12,614 nucleotides of DNA from JBCDBH01 sp039184055 (GTDB lineage: Bacteria; Acidobacteriota; Thermoanaerobaculia; Multivoradales; J023), in NCBI GenBank assembly GCA_039184055.1, contig JBCDBH010000165.1, positions 1 through 12,614 of the forward strand. Direction: 5' to 3'. Within the stretch, counting starts at the first letter, position 1. Every line of letters begins with the position of its first letter. Positions 1-7,100 of the stretch are shown here, piece after piece. The notes under the pieces were generated by a model. It was not told the DNA's origin. It did no database searches and was given only the letters and a program-made list of their open reading frames with translations. The translations under genes were made by a program, and so were the position numbers.

Positions 1-2
1 CT

Positions 3-485
3 CTCGCCGCCCTCGAGCCCAAATTCTGGAAGCGGTTCTGCGAAGCCGTCGGCCGCAAAGACCTCGTCAGCAAACAGCTCCAAGACGTTCAGGACGACAT
101 CGCCCAGATCATCGCCGGTCGTCCTCGTGCCGCATGGGAAGGCTTCTTCGCCGAGCACGACATCCCCGGTGAGCCCGTCCTCGCTGCTTCCGAAGCCCTC
201 GCTCATCCGCAGGTCGCGCACCGCGACCTGCTGCGCGCCGCCGACGACGGCATCCTGCGTCTCGGATTCCCCGCCACATTCGACGGCGAACGTCCCCGCG
301 CCTCGGCCCACGTACCCGAGCTCGGTGGTGACACCGAAGCCATCACCGAAGAGCATCATTTGGCGCCGCATCTGTCTCCGAAACAGCGTCGTGGCGCCGG
401 GATCGGGCGCAAGGGTGGGCTCAAGCGGTGGTTGGTGCAGAAGGCGGCGGAGCTGGCGGAGCGCGCGCGTTCGCGCCGGGCCTAG
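3..485 (+). CDS. CaiB/BaiF-family CoA-transferase, C-terminal part (5' end outside window)
   Basis: The reading frame is open from the left edge to a TAG at 483-485 and gives 160 residues without a start codon, so the gene begins upstream. The first residues read LAALEPKFWKRFCEAVGRKDL. They are followed by a stretch around AAWEGFFAEHDIPGEPVLAASEALAHPQV. This is the usual C-terminal half of CaiB/BaiF (family III) CoA-transferases and alpha-methylacyl-CoA racemases, which move CoA between acyl groups or epimerise acyl-CoAs in the cytoplasm. The catalytic Asp of the family lies in the missing N-terminal half, so activity cannot be judged. The tail after about residue 115 is unusually basic and ends in an Arg/Lys-rich helix (LAERARSRRA). 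Nothing ties the gene to the downstream secreted proteins: 155 nt separate it from the next start. Family assignment is from recognised sequence pattern; the substrate is unknown. Confidence 0.8.
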   Translation, partial: LAALEPKFWKRFCEAVGRKDLVSKQLQDVQDDIAQIIAGRPRAAWEGFFAEHDIPGEPVLAASEALAHPQVAHRDLLRAADDGILRLGFPATFDGERPRASAHVPELGGDTEAITEEHHLAPHLSPKQRRGAGIGRKGGLKRWLVQKAAELAERARSRRA

Positions 486-536
486 CGGTTCTCGACCTTC
501 AATCTGAATCTGGATCCTGCCGACTCCCATGCTCGC

Positions 537-558
537 GTCGATCGACTATGATCGATCA
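537..558. promoter_or_regulatory. Pair of adjacent 10-bp palindromes, possible operator
   Basis: Two perfect 10-bp palindromes, GTCGATCGAC (537-546) and TGATCGATCA (549-558), sit 2 bp apart in the 155-nt gap upstream of the IPTL-CTERM gene. They share the CGATCG/GATCGATC core. Position and symmetry fit a dimeric regulator site, but CGATCG words are common in GC-rich DNA and no convincing -35/-10 pair could be placed beside them. The rest of the 486-640 gap shows nothing else recognisable apart from the ribosome binding site. Confidence 0.2.
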
Positions 559-627
559 GACATCGGCATGTATTGAAATGCGCAGGCTTGTATGTTCGGC
601 CGGATCCCCTTCGTGGATCAGGCCACC

Positions 628-634
628 GAGGAGG
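628..634 (+). promoter_or_regulatory. Ribosome binding site fixing a GTG start at 641
   Basis: GAGGAGG lies 6 nt before GTG 641, close to ideal spacing. The in-frame ATG at 653 would be 18 nt away and the open frame continues upstream to 428, so this site is the main evidence for the chosen start. Starting at GTG gives a clean Sec signal peptide. Confidence 0.7.
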
Positions 635-640
635 ATCCAC

Positions 641-2182
641 GTGCTCAATCAGATGGTCAAGCTGCTGCTACTCGTCAGTCTCGTCTCGATGGCCGGTATG
701 GCGACCGCCGAGCCGACGACCTACACCTACACCGGCAACCCCTTCGACACCGTCACCGGTCCTCCTTATACGACGTCGAATGCGATCACCGGTAGCGTCA
801 CCACCGCGGCGCCCTTGCCGCGCAATCTACCGTTGTCCGATCAGCGCGCTTTGGTGACCTCGTTCTCCTTCACCGACGGCGTCCAGACGCGTACCGACGG
901 CGATTCGGAGATTCTGCTCTTCGAGGTCGCCACCGATGATGCCGGCAATCTGGTTTCGTGGGCGATTACCTTCACCTCGGCGCCACTCGCGACCATGGTC
1001 GGTGAGATTCGCGACACGATGGACATCAACAGCACCATCGACCAGGGCGGTACCGGCGCATGTGTATTGGTGACCAACGGACTCTGTTCGAGCTTTTCGT
1101 TGACGGTGTTCGGAAACGTGCTCAACATGCCGGGGATGTGGCAGCGTAGCGGGCCCTTGCCACCGGTCCAGGTGGCCTATAGCTACCAGGGCAACAACTT
1201 CGACACCTTTCTCGGGCCGTCATACAACGCCAGCTTCGCCATCGCGGGTGAGATCCTCCTCGGTGTCGCGCTGGCGCCCAATTTGCCTCTAACCGACATC
1301 ACCGATGCGGTGAGCTCGTTCGACTTCTTCGACGGTGTCTTCACCTACGATCCAGAGACCGCCGATCTGGTCAACCTCGAGGTCGGAACCGACGGGCTCG
1401 GCAACATCGACCAGTGGAGGCTTTTCCTGGTCGAATCGCCCCAGGCGACGATGGTCGGTCAGGTGCGTCAGAACTTGTTCTCGAGCTCGGAGGGCGTGCC
1501 GAACGACCAGGCGGGGAGTGGCCCGTGCGTATTGGTTGTGGCCGGCGTATGCGACAACTACGCGCTCGACGATCTCGGCAGCATTCTGGGTGCTCCCGGT
1601 CTGTGGAGCGGTGTCGGCGTGCCCGCCCTCCAGCCGACCCCCTACGGCTACACCGGTCGACCCTTCACCGCCGTCACCGGGCCGCCTTACAACACGTCAC
1701 AAAGCGTGACCGGTGGCTTCACCACCTCGACTCCCTTGCCTCCGAATCTCGCACCGACCGACATCAGCTCGGCGTTGCTGAGCTACGCCTTCCATGATGG
1801 CGTGCAAACCCGCACCGAGCTCGACTCCGTCCCCCTGCGCTTTACCATTGGCACCGATGCTCAGGGCCGCGTCGAGCTGTGGGGAATCTCGTTGACCGAA
1901 GCGCCACTGGCGACCATGGTGGGCGAAGTACGCGGCGCCATCGACACCACGCGCTCCGCCAACAGCGTCGCGCTCGACCAAGGTGGCTCCGGGCCATGCG
2001 GCCAGGTCGACAACGGCGTGTGCAGCAGCTTCACCCTCACCGACTTCGGCAACAACTTCGACCAGCCCGGTACATGGATCGGTGGGCCGGGTCTGCTCGA
2101 GATCCCCACCCTCGGCACCGTGGGATTGATTGGCCTGATCGGATTGTTGGCGTTGGCCGGCGTGTGGCGGATGCGTCGGTGA
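641..2182 (+). CDS. Secreted triple-repeat protein with IPTL-CTERM sorting tail
   Basis: A 513-residue protein. Residues 1-23 form a Sec signal peptide (hydrophobic core LLLLVSLVSMAGMATA, cleavage near TAE). Three tandem repeats of about 140-145 residues follow, at roughly residues 28-167, 180-322 and 335-479. Each opens with Y-x-Y-x-G-x-x-F, then has a PLxxNLxxTDI-like segment, a 'DGV' turn, an 'ATMVG' motif and a pair of Cys seven residues apart (ACVLVTNGLC, PCVLVVAGVC, PCGQVDNGVC), probably a disulfide within each repeat. Residues 488-513 begin IPTLGTVGLIGLIGL and end in RMRR. This is the motif, transmembrane helix and basic-end layout of IPTL-CTERM, a relative of PEP-CTERM tails that are processed by exosortase-type enzymes. 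The protein is therefore expected on the cell surface or in the matrix. Similar repeats occur in PEP-CTERM proteins, but I know no function for them. No exosortase gene is in the window. It converges on the minus-strand operon with a 25-nt gap and no visible terminator. Confidence 0.85.
   Translation: MLNQMVKLLLLVSLVSMAGMATAEPTTYTYTGNPFDTVTGPPYTTSNAITGSVTTAAPLPRNLPLSDQRALVTSFSFTDGVQTRTDGDSEILLFEVATDDAGNLVSWAITFTSAPLATMVGEIRDTMDINSTIDQGGTGACVLVTNGLCSSFSLTVFGNVLNMPGMWQRSGPLPPVQVAYSYQGNNFDTFLGPSYNASFAIAGEILLGVALAPNLPLTDITDAVSSFDFFDGVFTYDPETADLVNLEVGTDGLGNIDQWRLFLVESPQATMVGQVRQNLFSSSEGVPNDQAGSGPCVLVVAGVCDNYALDDLGSILGAPGLWSGVGVPALQPTPYGYTGRPFTAVTGPPYNTSQSVTGGFTTSTPLPPNLAPTDISSALLSYAFHDGVQTRTELDSVPLRFTIGTDAQGRVELWGISLTEAPLATMVGEVRGAIDTTRSANSVALDQGGSGPCGQVDNGVCSSFTLTDFGNNFDQPGTWIGGPGLLEIPTLGTVGLIGLIGLLALAGVWRMRR
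722..2077 (+). repeat. Three tandem protein-level repeats in the IPTL-CTERM protein
   Basis: The copies are 722-1141, 1178-1606 and 1643-2077, each running from the Tyr-x-Tyr opening to a conserved closing Trp (GMW, GLW, GTW). They are joined by short Pro-rich linkers such as PLPPVQ and PALQPTP. Copies 1 and 3 share GVQTRT, PLATMVGE and NG(L/V)CSSF; copy 2 is clearly more divergent (GVFTYD, PQATMVGQ, AGVCDNY). The similarity is stronger at the protein than the DNA level, so the duplications are old. Confidence 0.85.
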
Positions 2183-2207
2183 ATCGAAGCGCGGCGATTG
2201 GACCGGG

Positions 2208-2687
2208 TCAGGCGTAGTCCGTGACGTTCCGGTACTCGTGCTTGGGGCCTGAGAAGCCATCGAAGACCGCGCGATGACGAGTGAAGCCAAATTCATCGTC
2301 GCGGATCTCGTATTGCCGCACCCAGTCGATGAGCGCGTTCAGCCGCGCGTCCTGCGCGGCTCGATCAGGGTATTTGTCGGGTTCCCAGGGGCGGGCCCGG
2401 CAATGCTCGATGCAGACGTCGACGCCAGGATTGAGAAAGCGTAGCTCGTCGCAGTGGGGGAGAGCGGCTTCGACCAGGTCAGCGTAGCAGCCTTCGATGA
2501 TCCACTGCGGGTGGTCGCGGATGAAGGCGTGGAGGAGGTCGAGGCTTTCTTCTAGCGGTTTGCGGACGACGTCTGGATTCCAGGCGATGTCGTCGAGCGG
2601 CAGGATGGTGATGTCGTGCTCGCCGACGAGGCGGCGAGCCATGGTGGTTTTTCCCGAGCCTGAGTTGCCGAGAATGACGGTTTTCAC
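2208..2687 (-). CDS. Small P-loop NTPase / kinase-like protein
   Basis: A 159-residue cytoplasmic protein starting at a GTG. That start is forced because the Walker A motif GNSGSGKT (residues 7-14) begins only six residues later. The middle carries W-I-I-E-G-C-Y-A-D, the 'WIIDGNY'-type motif of small adenylate-kinase/shikimate-kinase-like NTPases often named FlaR or 'topology modulation protein'. A CRARPWEPDKYP segment with conserved arginines then looks like the lid. The likely activity is nucleotide-dependent phosphoryl transfer; the substrate is unknown. The GTG overlaps the stop of the upstream DJ-1-family gene by 4 nt (GTGA) and no clear Shine-Dalgarno is present, so translation is probably coupled. 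It is the last gene of the minus-strand operon and ends 25 nt from the convergent IPTL-CTERM gene. Family level is secure, function is not. Confidence 0.75.
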   Translation of the reverse strand: MKTVILGNSGSGKTTMARRLVGEHDITILPLDDIAWNPDVVRKPLEESLDLLHAFIRDHPQWIIEGCYADLVEAALPHCDELRFLNPGVDVCIEHCRARPWEPDKYPDRAAQDARLNALIDWVRQYEIRDDEFGFTRHRAVFDGFSGPKHEYRNVTDYA

Positions 2688-3328
2688 GGCACGTAGCGAC
2701 GTGGGTAGTCGATGTATTTGGCGGTTTCGTCGGCGACGTCGCGGCCGTGGAGGGTTTCGACGATGTGGAAGGCGAGGTCGATACCGGCGGCGACGCCCGC
2801 GGAGGTGTAGATGCCGTCGTCGGTCCAGCGCACGTGGGATTCGACCGTGATTGTCGGGTCGATCGCGCCGAGAGCGTCAATGGCGGCCCAGTGAGTGGTG
2901 GCGCGTTTGCCTTCGAGCAAGCCGGCTTGGGCGAGCACGAGGGAGCCGGTGCAGACGGAGGCGAGAATCTCGGCGTTTCCGGTGCGCTGACGGATCCACT
3001 CGAGCACGTCTTCACGCTCGAGCAGGGCGCGGGCGCCCCAGCCACCGGGGATGAGCAGGATGTCGAGCTCGGGGGCGTCGGCGAGGCCGTGGTCGGGGAT
3101 GACGCGCAGGCCGCCGATGGCGGTGATCGTCTCGTTGGTGGGAGCGATGGTGATCGCATGGAAGGGCGCGCCCTCGTCGCTCAGCCTGGACGCGGGACCG
3201 GCTTCGAGACGGACGCGCGAGAAGACTTCGAAGGGGCCGGCGAAGTCGAGGACCTCGACATCATCGAAGATGACGATGCCGACGGTCCTCGTCTTCACTG
3301 TGCCGGCGCTTGCTTCATCGGCGCTCAT
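2684..3328 (-). CDS. DJ-1/PfpI-family protein, isonitrile hydratase/GlxA-like
   Basis: A 214-residue cytoplasmic protein spanning the whole DJ-1/PfpI (class I glutamine amidotransferase-like) fold. The N-terminal strand reads TVGIVIFDDVEVLDFAGPFEVF (split: TVGIVIFDDVE, VLDFAGPFEVF). The LLIPGGWG loop is at residues 91-98. The nucleophile elbow S-V-C-T-G-S puts Cys126 at the turn, followed by Thr127 and the LAQAGLLEGKRATTHW segment. Asp28 in LDFAGP together with the Cys-Thr pair corresponds, as I recall, to the catalytic residues of Pseudomonas isonitrile hydratase (InhA), so a hydratase-like activity is possible. The same fold also serves as the sensor half of GlxA-type regulators, but no HTH domain is attached here. 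The ATG overlaps the stop of the upstream DUF4920-type gene by 4 nt (ATGA) and has only a weak Shine-Dalgarno, so coupling is likely. The substrate is not predictable. Confidence 0.85.
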   Translation of the reverse strand: MSADEASAGTVKTRTVGIVIFDDVEVLDFAGPFEVFSRVRLEAGPASRLSDEGAPFHAITIAPTNETITAIGGLRVIPDHGLADAPELDILLIPGGWGARALLEREDVLEWIRQRTGNAEILASVCTGSLVLAQAGLLEGKRATTHWAAIDALGAIDPTITVESHVRWTDDGIYTSAGVAAGIDLAFHIVETLHGRDVADETAKYIDYPRRYVP

Positions 3329-3819
3329 TCGCTGATTTCGGCGCCGGTGCCCTGGATCTGCACGATGCGGTAGGGGCCTTCGCCGACGGTGCTGTCGTCG
3401 AAGGTTTCGCCACGCTCTTCAGCGAGATGGGCCATCCAGCCGACGTAGGCGTCGCGGTCGAGGTCACGCACGGCGACGACACCCTGGGCGGCGGCGTGGT
3501 GGCCTTTGGCGGTCTGCGGGAAGACGATGACGTCGTCTTCGACTTTGACGCGGACGGTGTGCTCACCTTCGGTGAGGGTCATCCAGCAGCCTTTTTTCGG
3601 GCAGACGTCGTTGATCTTGCCTTCGACCCGGACGGTTTGGCCTTCGTAGGCTTCGGGATCGGCGACCAGATCGGCGATCGGAGTGACGGTCGCGACGTCG
3701 ACACCCTCGCCGTAGGTGGTCGGCGTGGTGTCGGCGGCCAGGCAGGGCAGCGTAAGGGTCAACCCGAGGCAGATGAGTAAAACGGTGGGTCGTGACATGG
3801 TGACGGTGAGTCGTGACAT
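3325..3819 (-). CDS. Exported DUF4920-type small protein
   Basis: A 164-residue protein with a Sec signal peptide (about residues 1-29, hydrophobic run VLLICLGLTLTLPCLAA). The Cys before the cleavage site follows Pro, so it is a poor lipobox. The mature domain (about residues 45-145) has VRVEGKINDVCPKKGCWM, in which Cys73 and Cys78 flank two lysines, then a VRVKVEDDVIVFP strand. This matches my memory of DUF4920, a small OB-fold-like periplasmic domain. The Cys pair could bind metal or form a disulfide. It is the first gene of the minus-strand operon, read divergently from the multicopper oxidase, so a shared periplasmic redox or metal context is possible but unproven. The first ATG is chosen because GAGGAG lies 10 nt upstream; a second in-frame ATG seven codons later has none. 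A 21-bp duplication covers the start. Confidence 0.75.
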   Translation of the reverse strand: MSRLTVTMSRPTVLLICLGLTLTLPCLAADTTPTTYGEGVDVATVTPIADLVADPEAYEGQTVRVEGKINDVCPKKGCWMTLTEGEHTVRVKVEDDVIVFPQTAKGHHAAAQGVVAVRDLDRDAYVGWMAHLAEERGETFDDSTVGEGPYRIVQIQGTGAEISE

Positions 3820-3824
3820 GGTGA
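3783..3824. repeat. 21-bp tandem duplication over the DUF4920-gene start codon
   Basis: Positions 3783-3803 and 3804-3824 are adjacent copies that differ at a single base (3788 G versus 3809 A). Because 21 bp is seven codons the frame is kept. The N terminus therefore reads MSRLTVT then MSRPTVL, with two in-frame ATG codons. This looks like a recent in-frame slippage or duplication. Confidence 0.85.
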
Positions 3825-3829
3825 ATGTG

Positions 3830-3835
3830 CTCCTC
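3830..3835 (-). promoter_or_regulatory. Ribosome binding site of the DUF4920-type gene
   Basis: On the minus strand GAGGAG precedes the ATG at 3819 by 10 nt, slightly long but acceptable. It is 31 nt from the duplicated second ATG at 3798, so it favours the first start. Confidence 0.55.
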
Positions 3836-4130
3836 AGTGATTCAGTCGGCGATGCTACTACGCATGACTAGGTAGAGAGCACACAACGGCTCGCCTCGGG
3901 CCGAGTATCGAGACAAGGTAACTCGGCATGCGAGCGTTTGCGTGTTGCGTCGCTCTCTGCTACCGTGAAATGTGCACGATCTGTCTTTCGAAAAACGAAA
4001 TTCGGCTGCTTCGGTATACGGCATCTGTCGTTGACTGGATTCACCCGGGCTCGTTTTTGTTTTCCGATGCCTTCGCGGAGTGGTGCAACCCCGTGGGCGA
4101 CGGTTGAATGCGGCAGGTGCCGCGCTACCC

Positions 4131-4135
4131 AGGAG
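4131..4135 (+). promoter_or_regulatory. Ribosome binding site of the multicopper oxidase
   Basis: AGGAG lies 6 nt before ATG 4142. It decides the start against the in-frame upstream ATG at 3938. The protein then begins directly with a signal peptide. Confidence 0.75.
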
Positions 4136-4141
4136 ACTTCC

Positions 4142-7100
4142 ATGACAACGGAACGTGGACGGGTGTTTTTCCTTCCAACGGTCATTCTGGCGTTGCTGCT
4201 CGTGATGCCGGTGACGACCCTGGCCGACAGCGACACGGCCAACTCTGATGATCCGTCGGGCCATGTCCTCGTCGTCAGCGACGAGCAACGGGCCGCCGCC
4301 GAGGCGTACTGGTTGATGATGAGCCAGATGCAGGGCGTCGATCCGGAGAAGTCGCCGGTGATGCGCGATTGGCTGCGTCGCGGCGTGGTGCCGGCGCCGA
4401 TGGGTGAGCGCAACATTTCCGATGGCGCGGGTGGTCACGAGGCTCATGGCGCGGCGCGGATCTGGAGCGAAGAAGAGTACATCCAGCATTACAACCGGCT
4501 CGGCGCGACGCCGCCACCGGGAGGCTACGAGGCCTATCTGGAGCGACAGGGTGTCGAGGTCGGTGACGATCGACAGCGCATCCCGTTCATGCTCGACCAG
4601 GCCTCCATGGACCACTCCGCGCACGGCGCGCACGCCGGGCACGGTCACGAGGGTCACGGTCACGAGGGTCACGAAGGCCACGACGGCCACATGGAGCAGA
4701 TGGCCAAGGACATGGGTATGGAGGGGGCGACGGTCAAACGGGGTCGTGAATACGCCGCCGCCGACGTCAAAGTGAAGGTGACCCGTGACGTCGGACCGAC
4801 CCTCGACACCCACATCAACATCGACGATGTGGGCTTCGGTCGCCTCAAAGCCTTCGATATCCGCGCGATCGAGAAAGACATCGTCTACTCGCGTTTTGGC
4901 GATCACGATCCGAACGGTCTGCTCTATGTGCTCGCCGAGGACAAGCAGCGGGTGCTCAATTGCGAAGGCTACGAATGTGGCCACGATCCGCTCCACTACG
5001 GCTCGCGTCGCGACCCCACGACCCTGTCGCCTCAGCCGCTGATCATTCGCGCCAATGTCGGCGATGTGGTGGTGATGCAATTCACCAACGAGATCGCCGA
5101 TCAACGCGCGTCGATCCACATTCACAAGGCGCTTTACGAGGCCGACACGTCGGCGGGCTCGTTCGCCGGCTTCAACCCGGACACCACGATCGGCCCCGGC
5201 GAGACGATCCGCTACACCTGGGAAATCCCCAACAGCAAGTGGGCCGAGGGCATCTACTACTTCTACAGCCACGCCGACCCGCGCTATCAGGTGCCACACG
5301 GTCTGCTCGGCGCGCTGATCGTCGAGCCCAAGGGGAGTTACTACCTCGACACCGAAACCGGTGAGCCGCTCAAAGCGGGCTGGGGCGCGATCATCGCCAA
5401 CGATAATCCGTACGTCCCGGACTTCCGCGAGTACGTGATCATGTTCCAGGATCGTCTGGAGCTGATCGACGCCCAGGGCAACCGGCCGCAGGATTTGTGG
5501 ACCGGGGTGCAAGACGCCGGTGGCAAAGGCCTCGGCTATCGCTCGGCGCCCTTTTTCAACATGATGAACCTCTTCCTCGACGAGTCGATGGCCTACTCGG
5601 CCTACACCTTCGGGGATTTCTCGACACCGACGCCGCGCTGGTACCTCGGCGACCCGATGCGTGTGCGGGTGATCCACGGTGGCTCGGGTGAGCACCATGT
5701 GTTTCACAACCACGCCCATCGCTGGCGCGTCAACCCGTTCGAGGCGACGGACGGTCGCAATCTCACCGATGTGCCGAAAGGCGGCGAGCGCGATCTGATC
5801 TTCCCGGTGTCGACGCGCATCGATTCGCAGACCATGGGTCCGGGCGAGGTCTTCGATGTCTTCATGGAAGGTGGCGCCGGCGGTGTGCAACGCACGGTCG
5901 GTGACGTGCTCTTCCACTGTCACATCATCGAGCACGTCGTCGAGGGCATGTGGAGCTATCACCGTATCTACAACACCCTGCAGGACGACCTGGCGCCGCT
6001 GCCGGATCGCACACCGCTGCCGCAAGCGGTCAGCTCGACGCAGCTGCTCGCCAATGCCGACGCCGGCAACCCGGCGGTGGTGCACATGGGTGGTCGTTTC
6101 TTCGGTGAGGCGATCGATCGCGACAACATCGAGGATTGGCTGACCTACCTCCTGCCACCGTCCGGTGTGCCCGAGGAAGAGCTGATCATCGATCCCGAGC
6201 ACGGCAACCGCACCCAGAACAAGTCCAATATGTGGGACTGGGTGATCGAGGACACGCCGGCGGGTCCGCTGGCGCTCGGTGAGCCCTACGACTTCTTCTT
6301 CGGCCCGGGTTTTCCGGCGCCCGGTGAAGGCGTCGGCGCCGGTCCAGTGGGCGAGCGGCCCGAGCTGCTCTTCAACCCGATCGACGGTCGCTTGGCGTAT
6401 CCCCACCTCAAGCCCCAGCTCGGTCGGCGGCCACCGTTCGCGCCGATCCGTGACGACAATCCGGATCTCCAGGGCACGGCCTATTTGGGGCTGATCCTGC
6501 CCGACGGCGCGTTCAATAACTCGGGTTCCGAGCTCGGCTCGGGTCTGATTCCGGAGCTCACCCACTCGACGCTCTTCCGCCCCGGGCTGCCCACCAATCA
6601 GCGGCATTACGACATCACCGCGATCACCTTGCCGATCGAATACAACGAGCATGGTGACGTCGATCCGCACGGCGCGATCTTCGCGCTGTCGGACGACGTC
6701 GCGGCGATCCGCGCCGGTGATCGTCCGGCCGAACCCTTGGTGGTGCGTTCGAACGTCGGTGAGGCGGTGCAGATCACGCTACGCAGCGCGCTCGAGGACA
6801 GTGCCGAATACGACTTCCACTCCAAGGTCGGCATGCACATCCACCTCGTCCAATACGACGTGCAGTCGTCGGATGGCGCGGTGGCCGGTTTCAACTACGA
6901 GACCTCGGTGCGCCCGTCGATCGACGAGAACGGTGATCCGGTGCTCGGCCGCAAGGCGTGTGGCAAATGGGATCCGACCGATTGCGGCCCGCTCGATCGC
7001 AGCGACGAGGTGGTCCACACCACCTGGTTCTCCGACACCGAGCTCGGCACGGTCTACTGGCACGACCACAGCAAGCTGGTGGTCAGCCTGCCGCACGGTC

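Larger units (their letters stand above)
3820..4141. other. Divergent intergenic region between the minus-strand operon and the oxidase cassette
   Basis: These 322 nt must hold the promoters for both directions. The region is locally less GC-rich than its surroundings. Visible elements are a TTTCG-AAAAA-CGAAA inverted repeat (3986-4000), a small GCGGC/GCCGC hairpin (4110-4123) just before the oxidase Shine-Dalgarno, and a TTGACT hexamer at 4031-4036 without a good -10 partner. A weak extended -10-like TGCTACCGT (3959-3967) has TTGCGT 17 nt before its TACCGT. None is strong enough to call a promoter. I recognise no riboswitch; in particular no match to the yybP-ykoY (Mn2+) consensus is evident. 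The oxidase frame is open back to 3938, but there is no Shine-Dalgarno or signal peptide to support an earlier start. Confidence 0.5.

Noticed and set aside
3795..3798. The second ATG (at 3798, minus strand) as the start of the DUF4920-type gene
   Set aside because: It has no Shine-Dalgarno of its own, while the first ATG has GAGGAG; the second ATG is a product of the duplication.
4031..4059. TTGACT at 4031 as a sigma-70 promoter for the oxidase
   Set aside because: The hexamer 17 nt downstream is TTTTTG, a poor -10, and alternatives at 16 or 18 nt are no better.
3842..6670. A 942-codon open frame on the minus strand opposite the oxidase
   Set aside because: It lies antisense to clear cupredoxin domains, has a Val/Arg/Asp/His-heavy composition typical of reversed GC-rich codons, and shows no domain. 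Its start has no supporting Shine-Dalgarno. The oxidase reading is decisive.
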